Source of the DNA: Dehalogenimonas formicexedens
GTDB lineage: Bacteria > Chloroflexota > Dehalococcoidia > Dehalococcoidales > Dehalococcoidaceae
Assembly (NCBI RefSeq): GCF_001953175.1
Contig: NZ_CP018258.1
Location: 1-64,000, forward strand
DNA: 64,000 nt
Direction of reading: 5' to 3'
The position numbers and the translations under genes are program-made. Positions 24,775 through 33,026 of this stretch are shown here, piece by piece (position 1 is the stretch's first letter; every line of letters begins with the position of its first letter). The notes beneath the pieces were generated by a model that ran no database searches, was not told the origin of the DNA, and was given only the letters and a program-made list of their open reading frames with translations.

Positions 24775-25020
24775 TCATCGCTTCGATACTATCTTCCGCA
24801 CCCTGCCGCCGGAGAATTGGCCCGCGGCAAAAACGCCCACAAAAACTGGAACCAGAGCCCAATGCCAGCCCAGGAAAAGCATGCGGGCGGCGATGGCTAT
24901 GGGAACGGGGATATGGATCGACAGGATCCATTGCCATGAAAACTTTCGGGTATTAGCCCGCCAGTACCCGAATCCGATATTCAGTACAAAAATGAATAGA
25001 ATTACGAGAGCAAGCGTCAT
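24775..25020 (-). CDS. Small membrane protein, unknown
   Basis: The 81-residue protein has three hydrophobic spans (LALVILFIFVLNIGFGYW, WILSIHIPVPIAIAARMLFL, ALVPVFVGVFAAGQF) and a basic tail RVRKIVSKR, so the C-terminus should face the cytoplasm. I recognise no family. The start at 25020 has GAGGATTG upstream. Confidence 0.65.
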   Translation of the reverse strand: MTLALVILFIFVLNIGFGYWRANTRKFSWQWILSIHIPVPIAIAARMLFLGWHWALVPVFVGVFAAGQFSGGRVRKIVSKR

Positions 25021-25320
25021 ACAATCCTCAGACCAAGCTTATAACTAGTTTACCACATCAAAAAGTTAAAATGTCCGACGCATAACAGGTGAGGAACGGA
25101 ACGAACAGCGGAACAATAAAAAGCAGCGCCAGTTCTTAAGGAATCACCTATATTCATACCCATGCCTCCTGTTATTTCCGAATCCAGTTCAGGCATTTCC
25201 AAAATAAGGCTTCCCTGGCGGCAGCGCAATTGGTAGGTCTACTCGATTTTCTAAAAATCGCCTCGAATTTTACCCGGCCTCAGTTTTTGATTATCGTACT
25301 ATCCATGCGAATATTTATAT
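25021..25320. other. Intergenic region before the TSUP gene
   Basis: I see no gene here. It is AT-richer than its surroundings and contains a small hairpin (CGATTTT with AAAATCG, near 25242-25260). Confidence 0.4.
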
Positions 25321-26043
25321 GTGGTTTTTGCTTCGTTCCTTGCGTTAGTTGCCGTCATCGCCGGGGCGGTGGCATCTTTGGCCGGCTTTGGAATAGGAAG
25401 CCTTTTGACTCCCTTGCTGGCGGTCAAGACCGGAATAAGCGTGGCGGTGGCGGCGATAGGTGTCGCCCATTTCACCGGCACAGCGCTGCGCTTTCTGCTT
25501 ATCAGAAGGTCAGTAAACAAAAAAGTACTGCTGAGCTTCGGCCTGACCAGCGCAGCTGGCGGGTTGACTGGAGCCCTGCTACATAACGTTGTCAGCAACC
25601 GACTTCTCGGAATAGTCTTCGGGGGTCTGTTGATACTAGCCGGTACAGCGGAACTCACAGGGTTAGCCGGTAAAATCCGTATCAAGGGAGTGTTCTCCTG
25701 GTTCAGCGGGGCGCTATCGGGTCTTTTTGGGGGGTTGGTGGGCAACCAGGGAGGCATACGGTCAGCGGCCCTCACCGGGTTTAACCTGGGAAAGGATGAA
25801 TTCGTAGCGACGGCCACGGGGATCGCCTTGATGGTCGATGTTGCCAGGCTTCCAGTGTATTTGGCGGCTCAGTGGCACGAATTGATCCCGATCTGGAACA
25901 TGATTGCGATTGCCTCGATCGGAGTCATCGCCGGCACATTATTCGGTAAAAGGATCCTGGAGCGGCTATCTCAAGACGCCTTCACCAAAACGGTCGGGAT
26001 CATCCTGGTCATCATCGGGGCGCTGATGGTAATTCGAGCATGA
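25321..26043 (+). CDS. TSUP-family membrane transporter (TauE/SafE-like)
   Basis: This 240-residue permease of the sulfite/sulfonate exporter family has about seven to eight hydrophobic spans. It has two pseudo-repeats with the family motifs GFGIGSLLTPLL and LFGGLVGNQGGIRSAALTGF. Members move small sulfur-containing or organic anions; the substrate here is unknown. The frame opens with a GTG at 25321 and I see no clear ribosome site, so the start is uncertain by a few codons. Confidence 0.87.
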   Translation: MVFASFLALVAVIAGAVASLAGFGIGSLLTPLLAVKTGISVAVAAIGVAHFTGTALRFLLIRRSVNKKVLLSFGLTSAAGGLTGALLHNVVSNRLLGIVFGGLLILAGTAELTGLAGKIRIKGVFSWFSGALSGLFGGLVGNQGGIRSAALTGFNLGKDEFVATATGIALMVDVARLPVYLAAQWHELIPIWNMIAIASIGVIAGTLFGKRILERLSQDAFTKTVGIILVIIGALMVIRA

Positions 26044-26075
26044 ACTTAGCACTGACTCGACGCGGTCCCCGGAAG

Positions 26076-26103
26076 TTGACACTCAAATGTTCTTCGCTAC
26101 AAT
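26076..26103 (+). promoter_or_regulatory. Promoter of the MFS transporter gene
   Basis: A perfect TTGACA (26076-26081) and TACAAT (26098-26103) are 16 bp apart, about 50 bp before the start. Confidence 0.65.
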
Positions 26104-26151
26104 GTTCACGTGGATTATTGCGTAGCCTTTTAGGCCGCCGTTTTTATCTGA

Positions 26152-27354
26152 ATGAAATTTAAACTTACCCCATTCTGGGTCCTGTGCCTGACGGGCGGCG
26201 TGGCCATTTTCAGCTCGACGATGGCCAAAAATCCGGCGTTGCCGCTGTACGTCAAATCGCTGGGAATCTCCGATACGGCATTGGGATTTATCGCAGCTTC
26301 ATCCACCATCGTCGGCATTCTGGCGAGCCTGCCCGCCGGGGCCATTTCCGATGCCATCGGACGAAGGCGGGTGGTACTGTTTGCCGCCGTTATCTTTGCT
26401 ACCGCCCCCTTTTTATACCTCTTCGTCCATAATGCCGGGATGCTGGTCCTGGTGCGCATCTACCATGGTCTGGCAACGGCGATCCTTGGGCCGGTAGCGC
26501 TGGCAATCGTGGCTGATACGTTCGACAAAGGCCGGGGCGAGCGGATGGGATGGTATTCCTCCGCGACACTGGTCGGGAGGTTCCTGGCGCCGTTTGCCGG
26601 CGGTCTGCTGATTTTCGGCAACGATTTCCACCTGGTCTACCTGGCCGACGGCGTAGCGGGAATCATCACCCTGTTACTGGCGATCCGACTGCCGAAGGAG
26701 CAAAAAATCACCGCGGGGGTTGGGGATATTCTTGGCAAGAACTGGCGCAAATATACGAAGGAGATATCCTTCGTTTTCCGGCACAAAGGGATACTGGCCA
26801 CCAGCGGCGCCGAGGCGGCGCAATATTTCGGATACGGCTGCCTGGAGACGTTCCTGCCGGTTTACCTCAGCGAGAAACTGGGCTTTGCCGCCTGGCAGAT
26901 CGGTCTCCTGTTCACCGCCCAGATCGTAGTTACCGCCTTCACCAAGCCGATCATGGGCAGGCTTTCCGACCGCTACGGACGGACCCGGACCATCATCGCC
27001 GGCCTGGTTCTCGGTGGCGCGATCATCATCCTTATCCTCTCCGCTTCCAATTACCTGTTATTGCTGACACTCATCGCCCTCTCCGGTTTAGGGCTGGCGA
27101 TCGTAACATCTTCGACATCAGCGCTGGTAGCCGACCTGGCGCGGGAGGAGGGACGGGGCAGCGCGCTGGGAGTCATGTCGGGCATCATGGATATCGGGCA
27201 ATCCAGCGGCCCGATCCTGACGGGAATCCTCATAGGGACGTTTTCCTTTGCTGTGGCTTTCACGACAGCCGGGCTTGTCCTTATTACCATGAGCCTGGTT
27301 TTCTGGGCGGTGATGCGCGTTTCGAAACCCCGAACCCAGGACACCGCCGTCTGA
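26152..27354 (+). CDS. MFS transporter
   Basis: The 400-residue protein has twelve hydrophobic spans and the two major-facilitator loop motifs, GAISDAIGRRRVV after span 2 and GRLSDRYGRTRTI after span 8. A hydrophilic central loop lies near 190-215. It resembles drug or metabolite exporters of the DHA1 type; the substrate cannot be assigned. It has its own promoter and is followed by mazG. Confidence 0.92.
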   Translation: MKFKLTPFWVLCLTGGVAIFSSTMAKNPALPLYVKSLGISDTALGFIAASSTIVGILASLPAGAISDAIGRRRVVLFAAVIFATAPFLYLFVHNAGMLVLVRIYHGLATAILGPVALAIVADTFDKGRGERMGWYSSATLVGRFLAPFAGGLLIFGNDFHLVYLADGVAGIITLLLAIRLPKEQKITAGVGDILGKNWRKYTKEISFVFRHKGILATSGAEAAQYFGYGCLETFLPVYLSEKLGFAAWQIGLLFTAQIVVTAFTKPIMGRLSDRYGRTRTIIAGLVLGGAIIILILSASNYLLLLTLIALSGLGLAIVTSSTSALVADLAREEGRGSALGVMSGIMDIGQSSGPILTGILIGTFSFAVAFTTAGLVLITMSLVFWAVMRVSKPRTQDTAV

Positions 27355-27358
27355 GTGA

Positions 27359-27387
27359 ATGACACTTTCGGAAAACGGGGGTATAAT
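27359..27387 (+). promoter_or_regulatory. mazG promoter
   Basis: ATGACA (27359-27364) and a perfect TATAAT (27382-27387) are 17 bp apart, 29 bp before the mazG start. Confidence 0.65.
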
Positions 27388-27416
27388 GGCCGTAATCACG
27401 TTTGCGAGGTCCACAT

Positions 27417-28208
27417 TTGGCTGAATCCTCGTGCGTCCCGGAACAAGACTCCTCCGATTTCCAAACCCTGGTCAACATAATCGACCGGCTGCGCTCTCCC
27501 GACGGCTGCCCGTGGGACCGGGAGCAAACCCACCTGTCCATCCGCGATAGCCTGCTCGAGGAATGCTACGAGGTGCTGGAAGCCATCGACTCCGGCGACA
27601 AAGCGGAACTCAAGACCGAACTGGGCGACCTGCTGATGCAGGTTGTCTTTCATTCCAAAATCGCCGCCGAGTACGGCGATTTCACTATCGGCGATGTGGT
27701 TGAGGGTATCGTCACCAAGCTCATCCGACGTCATCCGCATGTCTTCGGCGACAAAGAAGCCAAGGACGCGGGCGAGGTGTTACGGCGCTGGGAAGATATC
27801 AAGAAAGCCGAGCGCCCGACCCGGACATCGATGCTGGACGGAGTGCCGGTGGCCATGCCCGCGCTGGCCTACAGCGAGGAGGTGCAGGGCAGGGTGGCCA
27901 GGGTGGGTTTCGATTGGAAGGACGACGGCGGGGTTATCGATAAGCTCGCAGAAGAAATCGCCGAATTAAAGGATGCCACGACCTCGGCGGAGAGGGAAGC
28001 GGAGTTCGGAGATGTCCTGTTCACGCTGGTTAATTACGGCCGCCGGCAGGGCATCGACGCCGAAAGCGCCCTGAGAGGCGCCAACCGTAAGTTCGCCGAA
28101 CGCTTCAAGGCGATGGAGAATTACTGCAGCGAAAAAGGTCTGTCATTCAAAGAAATGTCCTTCGAACAACAGAACGAGCTATGGGAGAGGGTGAAGGGGC
28201 AGACTTAA
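27417..28208 (+). CDS. mazG: Nucleoside triphosphate pyrophosphohydrolase MazG
   Basis: MazG hydrolyses (d)NTPs to monophosphates and pyrophosphate, clearing aberrant nucleotides. The 263-residue protein has two MazG domains. The first (LRSPDGCPWDREQTH ... LEECYEVLEA) has the metal-binding EExxE-type helix and the downstream ExxD (ELGDLLMQVVFH). The second spans about 165-240. I prefer the TTG at 27417, six nt after GAGGT, to the TTG 15 nt upstream. Confidence 0.94.
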   Translation: MAESSCVPEQDSSDFQTLVNIIDRLRSPDGCPWDREQTHLSIRDSLLEECYEVLEAIDSGDKAELKTELGDLLMQVVFHSKIAAEYGDFTIGDVVEGIVTKLIRRHPHVFGDKEAKDAGEVLRRWEDIKKAERPTRTSMLDGVPVAMPALAYSEEVQGRVARVGFDWKDDGGVIDKLAEEIAELKDATTSAEREAEFGDVLFTLVNYGRRQGIDAESALRGANRKFAERFKAMENYCSEKGLSFKEMSFEQQNELWERVKGQT

Positions 28209-28271
28209 TCGTGGTATTATGTAACGAGGATTAAACTTCTTTGTTGCGCCCGGAATGACGATTGGGGGAGA

Positions 28272-28349
28272 TGGTCGGGGCGAGAAGATTTGAACTTCCG
28301 ACCTCAGCGTCCCGAACGCTGCGCGCTAACCAGGCTGCGCTACGCCCCG
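28272..28349 (-). tRNA. tRNA-Pro (CGG)
   Basis: The minus strand folds into a full cloverleaf. The acceptor stem is CGGGGCG with CGCCCCG, followed by discriminator A and an encoded CCA. The D arm contains AGCGCAGCCTGGTTAGCGCG. The anticodon stem is CAGCG with CGCTG around the loop TTCGGGA, giving anticodon CGG. The T arm includes GTTCAAATC. It reads proline CCG codons. Confidence 0.97.
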
Positions 28350-28403
28350 CCAGAATGTTTATTATACGATTAGCCCTCCGGCAATAGCAAATAGGATGGC
28401 AGT

Positions 28404-29591
28404 ATGAAATACGTGGTCATGATCATTGACGGGGCGTCCGGCTGGCCGGTGGAAGCACTGGGCAACAGGACAAGCCTGGAGGCAGCGGCGACGCCAAACC
28501 TCGACCAGATGGCAAGGCGAGCGATGGTGGGCATGACCGCCACGGTTCCAGCAGGCATGGAACCGTCGTCTGCCTGCGCCTGCATGTCGGTCCTCGGCTA
28601 TGACCCGAGGGTGTACTACAAGGGGCGCGCCGCCATCGAAGCCAGGAGCCTGGATATTCCTATCGCGGCAGATGAAACAGTCTTCAGAGCCAACCTGGTG
28701 ACTGTTGACAACGGCATGATGCGGGACTATTCCGCAGGACACATAGACTCCAACGAATCCGCCGCCCTTATCCGGTTTTTGAACGAAAAGCTCGAGACGC
28801 CTGATTTAAAACTCTTCCCCGGTGTCGGTTATCGACATATTCTGAAACTCAAGGGGCGGCCTGAGTCGCTGAAAGCAGTGTGCACCCCGCCCCACGACAT
28901 TCCTGATCAACCCATCGAAGCCCATTTGCCCAAGGGGGAAGGCAGCGATCTTCTGCGGAGCATCATGGCCGCCTCCGCGGAGTTGTTGAAGGACCATCCG
29001 ATCAACCTTGACCGGATTGCCCGCGGCGAGCTGCCGGCGACCCAGCTTTGGCTTTTCTGGGGCAGCGGTCCCCTCCCCAAAATGCCATCGTTCAAAGAGC
29101 GTTATGGGATAGGCGCGGCGATCACGTCAGGGGTCGATCTCCTAAGAGGCCTGGGGCAGATGCAGGGGATGGACGTGATGTGCATCGATGGGGTCACAGA
29201 CAACATCGACAACGATTACGCGGGCCAAATGGAAGAAGCTCTTAAAGCTCTCGATATCTACGACATGGCGGTGGTTCACGTCGAAGCGCCGGATGAGGCT
29301 GGGCATTCCGGCAACGCCGAGGAAAAGGTCAAAGCCATAGAACTGATCGACCGCGACATGGTAGGGAGATTGCGCGATTTCAAGGGCGACAAGCTCAGGG
29401 TGCTGATCATGCCCGACCACCCGACCCCGCTGAACATCCGGACCCACGCCGCCGAAATGGTGCCGTTCATGATCTGGGGCTCCGGCGTCAGGACAACAGG
29501 CGCCAGGCGGTTTACAGAAAATGAGGCTAAGGGCACCAAGCTCGTAGTTGCTGAAGCGCACAACATCATGAGTATGGTCGTCCGAGGATAG
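28404..29591 (+). CDS. ApgM-type phosphoglycerate mutase; possible homoserine kinase
   Basis: The 395-residue protein belongs to the archaeal-type cofactor-independent phosphoglycerate mutase family (alkaline-phosphatase fold). It shows VVMIIDGASGWP with the first metal Asp, GMEPSSACACMSVLGYDP with the nucleophile Ser, HVEAPDEAGHSG and MPDHPTPLNIRTH. A subset of this family is proposed to be an alternative homoserine kinase in bacteria that lack ThrB, often beside threonine-pathway genes. Here aspartate kinase lies 1.3 kb downstream on the same strand, which favours that role by context. A glycolytic role cannot be excluded. Confidence 0.88.
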   Translation: MKYVVMIIDGASGWPVEALGNRTSLEAAATPNLDQMARRAMVGMTATVPAGMEPSSACACMSVLGYDPRVYYKGRAAIEARSLDIPIAADETVFRANLVTVDNGMMRDYSAGHIDSNESAALIRFLNEKLETPDLKLFPGVGYRHILKLKGRPESLKAVCTPPHDIPDQPIEAHLPKGEGSDLLRSIMAASAELLKDHPINLDRIARGELPATQLWLFWGSGPLPKMPSFKERYGIGAAITSGVDLLRGLGQMQGMDVMCIDGVTDNIDNDYAGQMEEALKALDIYDMAVVHVEAPDEAGHSGNAEEKVKAIELIDRDMVGRLRDFKGDKLRVLIMPDHPTPLNIRTHAAEMVPFMIWGSGVRTTGARRFTENEAKGTKLVVAEAHNIMSMVVRG

Positions 29592-29662
29592 CTTTCGAAT
29601 AATACCAATACTACCAATAATACCAATAAGCAAATAATCCAATAATAAACGAGAAACAAAAA
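29592..29662. repeat. ACCAATA-type simple repeat
   Basis: AT-rich tandem words (AATACCAATACTACCAATAA, then AATAATCCAATAATAAAC) lie between two genes. The same words occur near 22060-22105 and at the window end (63960-63995). Confidence 0.75.
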
Positions 29663-29872
29663 ATGAGTCCGAGGGAAGACGAGACGTATCGCTCGACAAG
29701 ATATGGCGGACATCCGCCGGCTTGCACCTGCGTCGAATGCTGCGAAAAGAGGCGGAGGGGAGAATCGACCGGGTACCGGGGCGATAGGTCCGGTGGAGGA
29801 ACCCCGGCATGGTTCTGGGTGATCATCAGCGTCATTGTCGCCGCGTTGATATTGACCCTGGTTTTGAAGTAA
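29663..29872 (+). CDS. Small Cys-rich protein with C-terminal membrane anchor
   Basis: This 69-residue protein has an N-terminal CTCVECCEKRRRG motif that could bind zinc (HPPACTCVEC). A Gly/Ser-rich linker follows, then a single membrane span WFWVIISVIVAALILTLVL at the C-terminus. That layout suits a tail-anchored protein with the metal site in the cytoplasm. I recall similar HPP-C-x-C-x-x-C proteins in Chloroflexota but know no function. No good ribosome site is visible. Confidence 0.6.
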   Translation: MSPREDETYRSTRYGGHPPACTCVECCEKRRRGESTGYRGDRSGGGTPAWFWVIISVIVAALILTLVLK

Positions 29873-29925
29873 ATCCGAAATCCGAATATCGAAATCCGAA
29901 ACAAATTCAAAACCGAAGTACCAAA
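29873..29925. repeat. ATCCGAAAT-type dispersed repeat
   Basis: AAATCCGAAATCCGAATATC is followed by GAAATCCGAAACAAATTCAA, the most regular copy of the AT-rich repeat family in the window. Confidence 0.8.
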
Positions 29926-29945
29926 TGATCAAAAAAGAACGACAA

Positions 29946-30806
29946 ATGGCAAAATTGGCATCGTTTCCATTAGCTATATTCGTAACGGCGGCGGTGCTGT
30001 CCGGCTGTTCGTTCTCACTGACGATTCCCGGCGCCGGCTACCCTCCGGCAACAACGCTTGCTGCGCCTGACTATACTGCTGGGTTGAACTCGATCGCCGG
30101 GGCGCTTTCATACGAGGGGCGGCAGCCGCCATACAGACTATACCCCGGCGGGACCTCAGTGAAGCTGGTCAATAATCCCGCCGCGGTGGATGTAACCTGG
30201 AACCGTCTGATGGCTTTCGTAGAAAGCGACGCGACGGATCGTAATGCATACATTCCGGATAGATACATGTGCGGCAGCTTCGCGATGGATTTACATAATG
30301 ACGCCGAAGCAGCCGGCATCCGGGCGGCCTGGGTGGCCATCGACTTCTTCGGACAGGATGTCGGACACGCGGCGACGGCATTCATGACCACCGACCGGGG
30401 GCTGGTGATCATCGACGATACATCGTCTTACGATGTCGCCCGTCAAGACATCGGCGACAGTCTGGCGAATGGTTTCGACAAGGTGGCCTATATCGCCATC
30501 GGTCAAGATTACGGAGTGGTCCCCCTTGAGGTCGCAAGCTCTCCCCTCTATAATTACTACCTGTCTTACCTGGACAATTTCAGGCTGTTCGAACAGAAAC
30601 GCGATGCCTACGAAGCTGACGCCGCGGCCTACGAACAGGCGCTTGGCGGCAGGACGAGGCTCAAGGAACCGGAATACACCTATTTCAACAACTGGCACGA
30701 CAGACTCCAGGCCGAGCAGCAGGAATTGAACGTCCTGGGGGATTCCCTGGGGGATTATTACTGGGAAAGTCTGGGGGTTGTTGCGGCAGTCAAGATCTAC
30801 TGGTAA
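29946..30806 (+). CDS. Lipoprotein with transglutaminase-like cysteine-protease fold
   Basis: This 286-residue secreted protein has a signal sequence ending in lipobox VLSGC. A transglutaminase-like core follows: a cysteine in YMCGSFAMDLHNDAEAAGIR (about 100), a histidine in VGHAATAFMT and an aspartate in GLVIIDDT, the expected Cys-His-Asp order. The C-terminal part has a helical segment (about 205-260). It may cleave or cross-link surface proteins or peptidoglycan-free envelope components; the substrate is unknown. The start at 29946 is chosen because the signal sequence begins there; an upstream ATG adds seven residues. Confidence 0.75.
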   Translation: MAKLASFPLAIFVTAAVLSGCSFSLTIPGAGYPPATTLAAPDYTAGLNSIAGALSYEGRQPPYRLYPGGTSVKLVNNPAAVDVTWNRLMAFVESDATDRNAYIPDRYMCGSFAMDLHNDAEAAGIRAAWVAIDFFGQDVGHAATAFMTTDRGLVIIDDTSSYDVARQDIGDSLANGFDKVAYIAIGQDYGVVPLEVASSPLYNYYLSYLDNFRLFEQKRDAYEADAAAYEQALGGRTRLKEPEYTYFNNWHDRLQAEQQELNVLGDSLGDYYWESLGVVAAVKIYW

Positions 30807-30887
30807 AGTCTTAAGATATTTGATGCGGCAAACGATGGATTCCCGCTTCCGCGGGAATGACAATTTTTAAGGGGTTTGGCAGAAACA
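30807..30887. repeat. CGGGAATGACA dispersed repeat before lysC
   Basis: GATTCCCGCTTCCGCGGGAATGACAA (about 30839-30864) is a hairpin-forming copy of a dispersed element. Copies also lie near 1685, 22113 and 59110. Confidence 0.65.
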
Positions 30888-32105
30888 ATGGCAATCATCG
30901 TTCAAAAGTATGGCGGCACCTCGGTAGCCAATGCCGAGCGCATCCGGGCCGTGGCGCGAAAGATCATCGCCACCAAGGAAAACGGCAACCAGGTGGTGGT
31001 GGTCGTTTCAGCCATGGGCGATTCCACCGACGACCTTATCGAACTGGCGGAGTCGTTGACCGACCGGCCGGACCCTCGGGAGCTGGATGTCCTCATGTCC
31101 ACCGGCGAGATCGTCTCATCGACGTTGCTGGCAATGACGCTGAAACACATGGGGCACGAAGCGATTTCCCTTTCGGGCGCCCAGGCCGGCATCAAGACCG
31201 ATGCCTCCCACAGCCGCGCCCGCATCACCGGTATCGAGCCCGAGCGCATCCACCGCGAATTGCACAAGGGGCGAATCGTCATCGTCGCCGGGTTCCAGGG
31301 CATCACCGAGGGCATGGAGGTGACTACTCTGGGCAGGGGAGGCTCGGACACTTCGGCGGTCGCCCTGGCGGCCATTCTAGGAGCCAAGATCTGCGAACGG
31401 TTCACCGATGTCGATGGAGTCTACACTGCCGACCCCAGGGTCGTTCCCGAAGCCCGCCGGTTGAAAGAGATCAGCTACGAGGAGATGCTGGAACTGGCGA
31501 CTTACGGCGCCAAAATCATGCATCCCCGAGCGGTGGAACTGGGCGAGCTGTATAACATCCCCATCCTGGTCGCTTCCAGTTTCAATGACAACCCCGGTAC
31601 GCTGATTCACGGAGGAACAATGGAAATTCGCAACAAGGTGAGCGGCATCGCTCACGACCTGGACGTAGCCAAGATCACGATCGTCGGCATACCGGACAAG
31701 CCGGGCATCGCGGCATCGCTGTTCGAACCGCTGGCCAAGGCAGGGGTATCCGTCGACACCATAGTCCAAAACGCCAGCGTGAAACACATCACCGATATGA
31801 CCTTCACCCTGGCGGAATCGGACCTGAAAAAAGCCATGGAAGTGGTCAAGCCGATCGCCGATCACCTGGGAGCGATGAGCATCGAGGCCGATCCGAATAT
31901 CGGCAAGATATCAATCGTGGGCACGGGCATCCAGAACACGCCGGGTTATGCCGCCAAGATGTTCAGGGCTTTGTATGATGCCGGCATCAACATTGACCTC
32001 ATTTCCACATCTGAAATCCGGATCACCGTTATTATCGAAGAGGGCAAAGTCAAAGAAGCGGTGCGGGCGCTTCACAAGGCGTTCGAGTTGGAGACAGAAG
32101 AGTAG
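30888..32105 (+). CDS. lysC: Aspartate kinase
   Basis: Aspartokinase phosphorylates aspartate, the first step towards lysine, threonine and methionine. The 405-residue monofunctional form has the N-terminal VQKYGGTSVANAERIR, the GRGGSDTSAVALAAILGA nucleotide-binding region, the ITDVDGVYTADP-like segment (FTDVDGVYTADPRVV) and two C-terminal ACT domains (about 265-405) that bind end-product inhibitors. I take the ATG at 30888; a TTG four codons upstream is also possible. Context with the ApgM-type gene supports a threonine-branch locus. Confidence 0.95.
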   Translation: MAIIVQKYGGTSVANAERIRAVARKIIATKENGNQVVVVVSAMGDSTDDLIELAESLTDRPDPRELDVLMSTGEIVSSTLLAMTLKHMGHEAISLSGAQAGIKTDASHSRARITGIEPERIHRELHKGRIVIVAGFQGITEGMEVTTLGRGGSDTSAVALAAILGAKICERFTDVDGVYTADPRVVPEARRLKEISYEEMLELATYGAKIMHPRAVELGELYNIPILVASSFNDNPGTLIHGGTMEIRNKVSGIAHDLDVAKITIVGIPDKPGIAASLFEPLAKAGVSVDTIVQNASVKHITDMTFTLAESDLKKAMEVVKPIADHLGAMSIEADPNIGKISIVGTGIQNTPGYAAKMFRALYDAGINIDLISTSEIRITVIIEEGKVKEAVRALHKAFELETEE

Positions 32106-32107
32106 GT

Positions 32108-32195
32108 AGAGAAATCCGAAATCCGAATATCGTCCTTCGACAAGCTCAGGACCGAAACAAGCCACAATGCTCCAAAATCCAAAATGCCCAACAAG
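32108..32195. repeat. ATCCGAAAT-type repeat with TCCTTCGACAAGCTCAGGAC element
   Basis: AAATCCGAAATCCGAATATC is followed by TCCTTCGACAAGCTCAGGAC, a second known kind of dispersed word, then more AT-rich repeat. It lies between lysC and the terminator. Confidence 0.7.
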
Positions 32196-32230
32196 ATGAA
32201 CCATTAAACCGTAAGAGGTCCAAGGTAAAA

Positions 32231-32258
32231 CAAAGCCCGCTCAATTGAGCGGGCTTTG
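32231..32258. terminator. Bidirectional terminator between lysC and nfu
   Basis: A perfect 28-bp palindrome (CAAAGCCCGCTCAA with TTGAGCGGGCTTTG) has T-rich flanks on the minus side (TTTGTTTT). It ends the minus-strand Nfu gene and probably also the lysC transcript. Confidence 0.85.
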
Positions 32259-32282
32259 TGATTTCCAAGGTCAGGTTAGCGT

Positions 32283-32501
32283 TTAGGCTGAAACGACCTC
32301 TTTGACCTCCGGGATCTCACGCTTGAGGAAGTTCTCGATGCCTTTTTTCAGGGTCATCTGAGACATGGGGCAACCGGCGCAGGCGCCGGTGAGTTTCACT
32401 TTTACGATACCATCCTTGACCTCAACAAACTGCACATCGCCGCCGTCAGCCTGAAGATTGGGGCGGACTTTGTCTAACGCTGCCTTGACCTTATCCTGCA
32501 T
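32283..32501 (-). CDS. NifU C-terminal-domain iron-sulfur scaffold (Nfu)
   Basis: This 72-residue single Nfu domain delivers Fe-S clusters to client proteins. It has the cluster-binding pair in TGACAGCPMSQMTLKKGIE. The helix-strand pattern (VKAALDKVRPNLQADGGDVQFVEV) is typical. AGGAG precedes the ATG at 32501. Several Fe-S proteins in the window (ferredoxin, glycosylase, radical SAM) could be clients. Confidence 0.93.
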   Translation of the reverse strand: MQDKVKAALDKVRPNLQADGGDVQFVEVKDGIVKVKLTGACAGCPMSQMTLKKGIENFLKREIPEVKEVVSA

Positions 32502-32687
32502 GATAGCTCCTTCTTTTGCCGAATTTTTATACGGACGTATCCTAAAAAGCTATCATGAAAGGGCGATGGTGTCAATTTGGGAGCCGTCAAAGTACCAGCG
32601 TGATCCGGGGAGTGATCGATCCTGCAAATCGAAGTTGCGTCCAGGATCAAGACTGAGATTCTTCGCTTCGCTCAGAATGACAATGAT

Positions 32688-32718
32688 AAAAAAGGCGGGA
32701 GGTCACAGACCTCCCGCC
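32688..32718 (-). terminator. Terminator of the small minus-strand gene
   Basis: GGCGGGAGGTC with GACCTCCCGCC (11-bp stem, 3-nt loop) is followed by six T residues on the minus strand. It lies 44 bp after the stop of a 35-residue ORF. Confidence 0.8.
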
Positions 32719-32762
32719 GGTTATAATACGGGTGAGTTTTCGAGGCTCACCCAGCTTTCACG

Positions 32763-32870
32763 TTATCGCCGTTCCCGGCGCACCCTTACCACGGCGTATC
32801 GGGGCTGGGGTTGCCGGACGAACCAGAACTCGTAAAGCACTCTGTCCCAGGCATCAAAAATGCGGCGCAT
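32763..32870 (-). CDS. Small basic protein, unknown
   Basis: This 35-codon ORF starts with ATG 32870. An ideal AAAGGAG stands 6 nt upstream and a strong terminator follows, so it has the full frame of a real gene despite its size. The product begins MRRIFDAWDRVLYEFWFV and ends in a run of arginines (VVRVRRERR); the first half is amphipathic and aromatic. It may be a membrane-associating or RNA-binding peptide. I recognise no family. A second ATG two codons upstream overlaps the ribosome site. Confidence 0.6.
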   Translation of the reverse strand: MRRIFDAWDRVLYEFWFVRQPQPRYAVVRVRRERR

Positions 32871-33026
32871 ATTCATCTCCTTTCGTCCCGATTTATCTTA
32901 TTTAACGCACACAGGTCTGGAAAGTTAGCCAGGGTGCGCCGCCCAATCGTAAAAATTGGAAAGATGAGTATCTGGTGATACAATTATTAAGTACATGATT
33001 TGCCGCGCTGAGCGAGAACGCCAACT

